Below the pieces are notes generated by a model that was not told the DNA's origin, did not search any database, and was given only the letters and a program-made list of their open reading frames with translations. This document shows, piece by piece, positions 48,378-52,526 of a stretch of 52,526 bases of DNA (positions are counted from its first letter, which is position 1; each line of letters opens with the position of its first letter). The position numbers were made by a program, and so were the translations under genes. This stretch comes from Pseudanabaena sp. SR411 (GTDB lineage Bacteria; Cyanobacteriota; Cyanobacteriia; Pseudanabaenales; Pseudanabaenaceae), in contig NZ_NDHW01000173.1 in NCBI RefSeq assembly GCF_002251945.1, forward strand, positions 1 through 52,526, read 5' to 3'.

Positions 48378-49973
48378 TTAACTTTCATTTGGAGTTTGAC
48401 TGACAAATACACCAGAACCAAACTCACTTCCATAGCCTTCCTCGCCATGTACAGGCAAGTCAATACCTTGCTCCTCAATGGAAGGAGCAACTCTCAAGTC
48501 CATAAATAGTTTCAAGACTTGGAGAATGATAAATGTAGCTATAGCTGCAAACACGTAGGTAATGGCAACACCCTCAAACTGCTTCCAAATGAGTATAGGA
48601 TTACCATCCAAAAGTCCAAGGTTGGCATCTCCACCAAAGGCAGCTTTGGTCGCAAATACACCAGTTAGCATTGCACCAATAGTTCCGCCAACACCATGAA
48701 CAGAGAAGGTATCGAGGGAGTCATCAAATTTGAATTTTGCACGCAAACTTACAGCAACAAAACAGCATACAGCCGTAATTGAGCCAATCAAAATCGCGCC
48801 AATTGGCGTAACAAATCCTGCCGCAGGAGTAATACCAACTAGCCCTGCCAAGAATCCACTAGCAATACCTACAGCAGTTGGCTTACCACGTAACACCCAT
48901 TCAAATAGTAACCAAGTTAAACCACCAGAAGAGGTTGACACAGTAGTTGCCACAAAGGCAACTGCCGCAAGTGGTCCAGCCGCCAGAGCGCTACCAGCAT
49001 TAAATCCAAACCAACCAAACCACAGCAGACCAATGCCTAAAAGAACGTATGGGACATTATGTGGAGTATGAGGTCTAGTAGCGAAATCTTTGCGAGAACC
49101 AATTACCAAAACAGCAACTACAGCAGCCACACCAGAACTAATGTGAACAACTGTTCCACCTGCAAAGTCTAAGGCTCCCAACTCTTGCAAGAATCCTCGA
49201 CCCCATACCATATGGGCAAGAGGAGCATAAACAAATGTAGACCAGAGCAAAATAAACCAGAAATAAGCTTTGAAGCTCATCCGTTCCACGATCGCACCAG
49301 AAATAAGGGCTGGTGTGATGATCGCAAACATCATCTGGTAAACCATGAATACTGCGTGAGGAATTGTTCCTGCATAGCCAACGGGATCAGGAGCATCAAA
49401 CTTGACTCCATTGAGGAATACCCAATCAAGTCCACCAATAAACTTTTCTAGCCCCTGACCAAATGTACCCTTAGCTACTTCAGCAGTTACATCAAAGGCT
49501 AAGCTATACCCCCAAAGTACCCAAGTAACACCGACTACAGCCATGAGCAGTAAGCTCATCATCATCGTGTTTAGTACATTGCGGGTTCGGACTAAGCCAC
49601 CATAGAAAAATGCTAACCCTGGAGTCATCAGCAACACAAGAGCCGCCGCTACTAACATAAATGCCGTATCACCAGAATTGATGGGAGAAGCAGCAGGTGT
49701 AGGTGCAAGAAGTTTGTCGAGGGCTTCCTTTTGCTCTTTGGTTAGAGTTACAACATCGCTACTTGTGGGAGCTGAGGTAGTGGTTGGCGAAACGCTAGGC
49801 GATGCAATAGGCGAAGGACTTACGGTAGCCGCAGGAGAAGCAGTTTCTGTAGGGCTAGCGGTGGGAGTAGGTGATTGCGCCCAAGTCTGACCTGTAAAAG
49901 GAAAACTCACTAACCACAAAACTAGCAACGTACTCAATAGAAATTTTTTGATCACAGACTCTATACCTTTCAC
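48378..49973 (-). CDS. amt: ammonium transporter, upstream copy with Ser/Thr/Pro-rich N-terminus
   Basis: A 531-residue Amt-family channel. An N-terminal signal segment (FLLSTLLVLWLVSFPFTGQTWAQ) is followed by about 50 residues rich in Ser, Thr, Pro and Ala (SPTPTASPTETASPAATVSP...), an extracytoplasmic spacer not usual in the family, then eleven membrane helices. Twin-His residues are in GGTVVHISSGVAAVVAVLVI and FSVHGVGGTIGAML; VPYVLLGIGLLWFGWFGFNA matches the EcoAmtB-like branch. The start is GTG at 49973. A perfect NtcA box 160 bases upstream indicates induction under nitrogen limitation. It precedes the second amt gene by 205 bases. Confidence 0.92.
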   Translation of the reverse strand: MKGIESVIKKFLLSTLLVLWLVSFPFTGQTWAQSPTPTASPTETASPAATVSPSPIASPSVSPTTTSAPTSSDVVTLTKEQKEALDKLLAPTPAASPINSGDTAFMLVAAALVLLMTPGLAFFYGGLVRTRNVLNTMMMSLLLMAVVGVTWVLWGYSLAFDVTAEVAKGTFGQGLEKFIGGLDWVFLNGVKFDAPDPVGYAGTIPHAVFMVYQMMFAIITPALISGAIVERMSFKAYFWFILLWSTFVYAPLAHMVWGRGFLQELGALDFAGGTVVHISSGVAAVVAVLVIGSRKDFATRPHTPHNVPYVLLGIGLLWFGWFGFNAGSALAAGPLAAVAFVATTVSTSSGGLTWLLFEWVLRGKPTAVGIASGFLAGLVGITPAAGFVTPIGAILIGSITAVCCFVAVSLRAKFKFDDSLDTFSVHGVGGTIGAMLTGVFATKAAFGGDANLGLLDGNPILIWKQFEGVAITYVFAAIATFIILQVLKLFMDLRVAPSIEEQGIDLPVHGEEGYGSEFGSGVFVSQTPNES

Positions 49974-50105
49974 AAAGTTTTCACATTAAGGTAAAATGAG
50001 TTAAATAAGCGCTGCTTCAGAAGCATCCCAAGGCTGAAAAGCTAAGAACTTATAAAGCTCATAGACTAACTTCTATGGTTATCATAGGTAAATTATCCAA
50101 TAATG

Positions 50106-50148
50106 ATTTCATCAATTTATCAAGCATCAATTTGTATTGGAAACTACA
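50106..50148 (-). promoter_or_regulatory. NtcA-activated class II promoter for amt
   Basis: A perfect NtcA site TGTA-N8-TACA (50133-50148, plus strand TGTATTGGAAACTACA). On the minus strand, exactly 22 bases after the TAC, comes TGAAAT (50111-50106), an acceptable -10 box. The GTA-N8-TAC-N22-TANNNT geometry is the known form of NtcA-activated promoters. The start site would fall near 50100, giving a leader of about 125 bases. Confidence 0.75.
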
Positions 50149-50313
50149 TTTGCAACTCATAGTGGCTAAGACATTTAAAATTGAATGATTACCTCTAAAA
50201 ATTATGAGATACCAATTAAAAACCTGAAGTTTAACATTGGTATTCGGGATGGACTATAACTTTAAGCATTAGTGCTTACTACCTTCTCAGTCTAAAAACT
50301 ATAGATATTAAAA

Positions 50314-50360
50314 CCAAGAATTAGTGGTGCGGCGCTTCGCGCCGCACCACTAATTCTTGG
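50314..50360. repeat. family-B hairpin, 22-bp stem
   Basis: Perfect 22-bp arms (50314-50335, 50339-50360), outer part CCAAGAATTAGTGGTGCGG, with TTC loop in GCGCTTCGCGC, flanked by AAAA and GGGT. It is between two divergent promoters, so it is not placed as a terminator of either gene. Confidence 0.8.
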
Positions 50361-50502
50361 GTGGCAAGGGAGCAACTCACAAAGGTTCGCTCCTGTTTTG
50401 CTAATTTAATCACACGCTTAAAAACTCCTGTGCTAGAGTTGAAGTGATTTTATATCTTGCATTCTTGTATTCCTCACACACATCACTTTTCAGGAAGTTG
50501 AC

Positions 50503-51768
50503 ATGGCAAAAGGCGGACTTGTACTTGGTACAACAGCAGCATTGGCTGCGGCTGTGGCAGTTGTTGGTTTTCAGCTAGCAAACCCTAGCATCGCCGCATT
50601 TCGGGATAGCCCCAAAGAAATCGTTGATGAAGCTTGGCAGCTTATCAATCGCGAATATGTCGATGGTGCTTTCAATAAAGTTGACTGGCGACAAGTCAGA
50701 CGACAATATGTCGAAAATCGCGATTACTCTTCCAAAGCTGAGGCATATCGCTCAGTTCGGGAAATGCTCAAACTTCTCGATGATCCATATACACGCTTTA
50801 TGGATCCTGAGCAGTTTAAGAGTATGCAAATTGATACTTCGGGGGAACTCACAGGCGTTGGGATTCAGCTTGGCATGGATGATGCGACCAAGCAATTGAC
50901 AGTTGTTGCCCCAATTGAAGATTCACCAGCATCTCGTGCTGGCGTTTTGACTAAAGACATTATTACTTCAATCGCTAATAAATCCACCGAAGGCATGGAT
51001 ATCAACCAAGCAGTAGCCCTAATTCGTGGTCCTGCTGGTACAAAAGTTAAATTGGGGATCAAGCGTGGCGATAAGCAGTTTGATATTGAGCTAGAACGCG
51101 CCAAGATTGAGATCCATCCAGTCAAAGCCGAACTTCGTGATACCAATGTCGGCAAGGTTGGCTACATCAGTCTGCGGCAGTTTAACGCTAATGCGGCAAG
51201 TGATATGCGTAAAGCGATCCAAGATCATGTCAGTAAAGGCGCAGTTGGTTTTGTCTTAGATTTGCGATCCAACCCCGGTGGACTTCTCTATTCCAGTGCT
51301 GAAATTGCGCGGATGTGGCTAGACAACGCCACCATTGTTTCCACAATTGATCGCAAGGGTGAAAGTGAAAGGCTGACCGCTAACCGTCAAGCTCTCACTA
51401 ATAAACCCCTTGTGGTGTTAGTTGATGGTGGCTCAGCAAGTGCTAGTGAAATCCTTTCGGGGGCTTTGCAAGACAACAAACGAGCGGTGATTGTCGGCAC
51501 TAAAACTTTTGGTAAGGGACTAGTACAGTCAGTACATTCCTTGAGTGATGGTTCAGGTATGGCTGTGACGATCGCTAAGTACTACACTCCCAATGGACGC
51601 GATATCAATCACATGGGGATTGTGCCCGATCGCGTAGTTGAGCTAACCAAAGAAGATCTGGAAAAGCTCAATAAAAATCGTGAGCTAGTTGGTACAAGTT
51701 CTGACCCACAATTTGCCAAGGCGATCGATATTTTATCGACTGAGCTAAAAAGTGTAAGCTCTCGCTAA
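50503..51768 (+). CDS. carboxyl-terminal processing protease, S41A family (Ctp)
   Basis: A 421-residue exported serine protease. The N-terminal hydrophobic segment (about 4-31) is a signal peptide or anchor; a helical domain follows; a PDZ domain spans about 113-200 (ELTGVGIQLGMDD...SPASRAGVLTKDIITSI); the catalytic domain holds S313 in GGSASASE, K338 and Q342 in TFGKGLVQ, the Ser-Lys dyad and its helper. Cyanobacteria have CtpA, which matures the D1 protein of photosystem II, and CtpB and CtpC with other or unclear roles. The N-terminus AAFRDSPKEIVDEAWQLINR resembles what I recall of CtpC, so I do not assign D1 processing. Monocistronic, with a good terminator. Confidence 0.9.
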   Translation: MAKGGLVLGTTAALAAAVAVVGFQLANPSIAAFRDSPKEIVDEAWQLINREYVDGAFNKVDWRQVRRQYVENRDYSSKAEAYRSVREMLKLLDDPYTRFMDPEQFKSMQIDTSGELTGVGIQLGMDDATKQLTVVAPIEDSPASRAGVLTKDIITSIANKSTEGMDINQAVALIRGPAGTKVKLGIKRGDKQFDIELERAKIEIHPVKAELRDTNVGKVGYISLRQFNANAASDMRKAIQDHVSKGAVGFVLDLRSNPGGLLYSSAEIARMWLDNATIVSTIDRKGESERLTANRQALTNKPLVVLVDGGSASASEILSGALQDNKRAVIVGTKTFGKGLVQSVHSLSDGSGMAVTIAKYYTPNGRDINHMGIVPDRVVELTKEDLEKLNKNRELVGTSSDPQFAKAIDILSTELKSVSSR

Positions 51769-51790
51769 AAAATATAGAAATGCAAATATA

Positions 51791-51820
51791 AAAAAGCAGA
51801 CATTAAATTGTCTGCTTTTT
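51791..51820. terminator. shared terminator after the Ctp gene
   Basis: Perfect 12-bp arms AAAAAGCAGACA / TGTCTGCTTTTT with a 6-nt loop; the T tract after it continues for two more bases. It lies between two convergent genes and ends one base before the neighbouring stop codon. Confidence 0.9.
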
Positions 51821-52273
51821 TTATGAATCCATGTGGCGTGTCAGTACTGCTTCCATTGTGCTTTCGAGATTTTGACCTGCAATAATCCCACTAGTTAAAG
51901 AATAAATATTATTATCTCGACGGTAAAGGGTCTGAAAACCTGTTCGCATTTTTTTGTCCCCCATTACCCAATAACGTTGAATAATCGATTCTGGTCCAAT
52001 TATGCCCTCCCCTTCAACTTTGCCCAGCGAGCTATCATCAACAACAAAGGTAAACCGACGCTCATCCGAGTCAATTCTCCCTTTATAAGCCATGGTTAAT
52101 TCTTCGCGATCACTATTGGGAAAAGTCAACTTGGTGACCATAGTGAACCAAAAATTATCTCTTGACCAACCTACTAAAGTTCTACCCTTGACTTGAATTG
52201 GCATGGAGTCTCGCTCTACCCAATTACCTTCGAGAGTCCATTTCCCAGGTTGCACTAAAAAGGTATGCGCCAC
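51821..52273 (-). CDS. conserved cyanobacterial protein, probable beta-barrel fold
   Basis: A 150-residue soluble protein with no signal or membrane segment. The sequence alternates short beta-type strands (GKWTLEGNWVER, IQVKGRTLVGWSRD, WFTMVTKLTFP, LTMAYKGRIDSDERRFTFVV, LGKVEGEGIIGPESIIQRYW) in a way that suggests a lipocalin-like or CpcS-like barrel; that is inference. I recognise the GKWTLEGNW and ESIIQRYWVMGD patterns as those of a protein conserved across cyanobacteria, of unknown function. The start is GTG at 52273; no in-frame ATG lies nearby. Convergent with the Ctp gene. Confidence 0.7.
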   Translation of the reverse strand: MAHTFLVQPGKWTLEGNWVERDSMPIQVKGRTLVGWSRDNFWFTMVTKLTFPNSDREELTMAYKGRIDSDERRFTFVVDDSSLGKVEGEGIIGPESIIQRYWVMGDKKMRTGFQTLYRRDNNIYSLTSGIIAGQNLESTMEAVLTRHMDS

Positions 52274-52459
52274 GGTTTTACTCTATTTTGTTGCTCTGTA
52301 GATCAGCCTTAATTATATAGCGTTATTACCAATCGCTATAGGATCTACAAAGTAAGGACGGCACATAGCAGCATTTTTACCTTAATTTCTAAGTACAGGA
52401 CAAAAAATTAATGGAGTTAAAAAAGGCTTGAGAATTAAGATGAAGGTCAAAGATGAAGT

Positions 52460-52526
52460 GACGCAGAGAATCAAAACCAAGACGAAAAATGCTTTTAGGT
52501 AAGCGCCCGTGCTTTTTAGGTTTGAG
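52460..52526. repeat. probable start of another dispersed repeat at the window edge
   Basis: AATCAAAACCAAGACGAAAA ATGCTTTT...GTGCTTTTTAGGTTTGAG ends the window. The final TTAGGTTTGAG matches the right flank of family-A copy 2, and the AATCAAAACCAAGA part resembles the MITE-like arm. It is incomplete here. Confidence 0.4.

Larger units (their letters stand above)
49974..50502. other. 529-bp divergent spacer between amt and the Ctp protease gene
   Basis: Holds the NtcA-type promoter of amt (50106-50148), a family-B palindrome (50314-50360) and the leader of the protease gene. No coding sequence was recognised. Confidence 0.6.

Overview
The window is chromosomal DNA from a cyanobacterium. The evidence is the very frequent HIP1 octamer (GCGATCGC) across almost the whole stretch, together with cyanophycin synthetase, an ARC6/Ftn2-type division protein, an acyl-lipid delta-9 desaturase, ferredoxin-sulfite reductase, a Ctp protease and a three-subunit alternative respiratory oxidase. 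A Pseudanabaena-like lineage is my best guess, but the sequence alone does not settle it. No rRNA, tRNA, CRISPR array or intact transposase gene was seen.

Layout. 1-12.8 kb: the end of an AI-2E-family permease, a small membrane protein, a cytosolic alpha-amylase, then a leftward series (cphA, GNAT protein, nitrilase-family amidase, phoU, Ycf52-like GNAT, desC), and a divergent TetR gene whose protein carries an integrase-like C-terminal half. 13-23.4 kb: housekeeping genes ftn2/zipN, recA, a YacP/Rae1-like nuclease, dnaK (probably dnaK2), a pentapeptide-repeat protein, a PilB/GspE-type ATPase and a long glutathione S-transferase-like protein. 23.6-33.1 kb: a tightly packed, co-directional seven-gene exopolysaccharide operon. 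Its first gene fuses Alg13-like, Alg14-like, STAS and initiating phosphoglycosyltransferase domains. It is followed by the OPX export protein, a Wzz-like co-polymerase, a Wzy-like polymerase, a GT4 transferase, a Wzx-like flippase and a GT2 transferase, which together resemble a complete Wzx/Wzy pathway. 33.1-35.8 kb: an accessory pocket with a RelE-type toxin-antitoxin pair, a HIP1-rich minisatellite and an AT-rich DUF4209-like gene with a HEPN-type R-x4-H motif and no HIP1 site.

35.8-42.6 kb: a GMC oxidoreductase, then a leftward operon of two DUF2231 membrane proteins, ctaC, a pilin-like membrane protein, ctaD and ctaE. CtaC has lost the CuA ligands, so this is the ARTO-type (probably quinol) oxidase. 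42.8-52.5 kb: a PLP decarboxylase with a short-repeat insertion in its coding region, sulfite reductase with a DNA-binding-like tail, two tandem ammonium transporters (the upstream one behind a perfect NtcA box), a Ctp protease and a conserved hypothetical protein.

The intergenic DNA is full of palindromes. Many double as terminators built around a GCGC-TTC/AAA-GCGC core. Others belong to at least three dispersed families: a roughly 118-bp MITE-like element with TATAGCAA ends, a roughly 105-bp element containing a GAAAG...CTTTC hairpin, and a GATCCCCC...CCCCCTTAAAAAGGGGG palindrome. One further element has an 8-bp target-site duplication. A 163-bp tandem duplication lies at the 3' end of ctaE.

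The most unusual items are the four-domain polysaccharide enzyme, the TetR-integrase fusion with its paired operators, the pilin-like protein inside the oxidase operon, and the DUF4209/toxin-antitoxin pocket.
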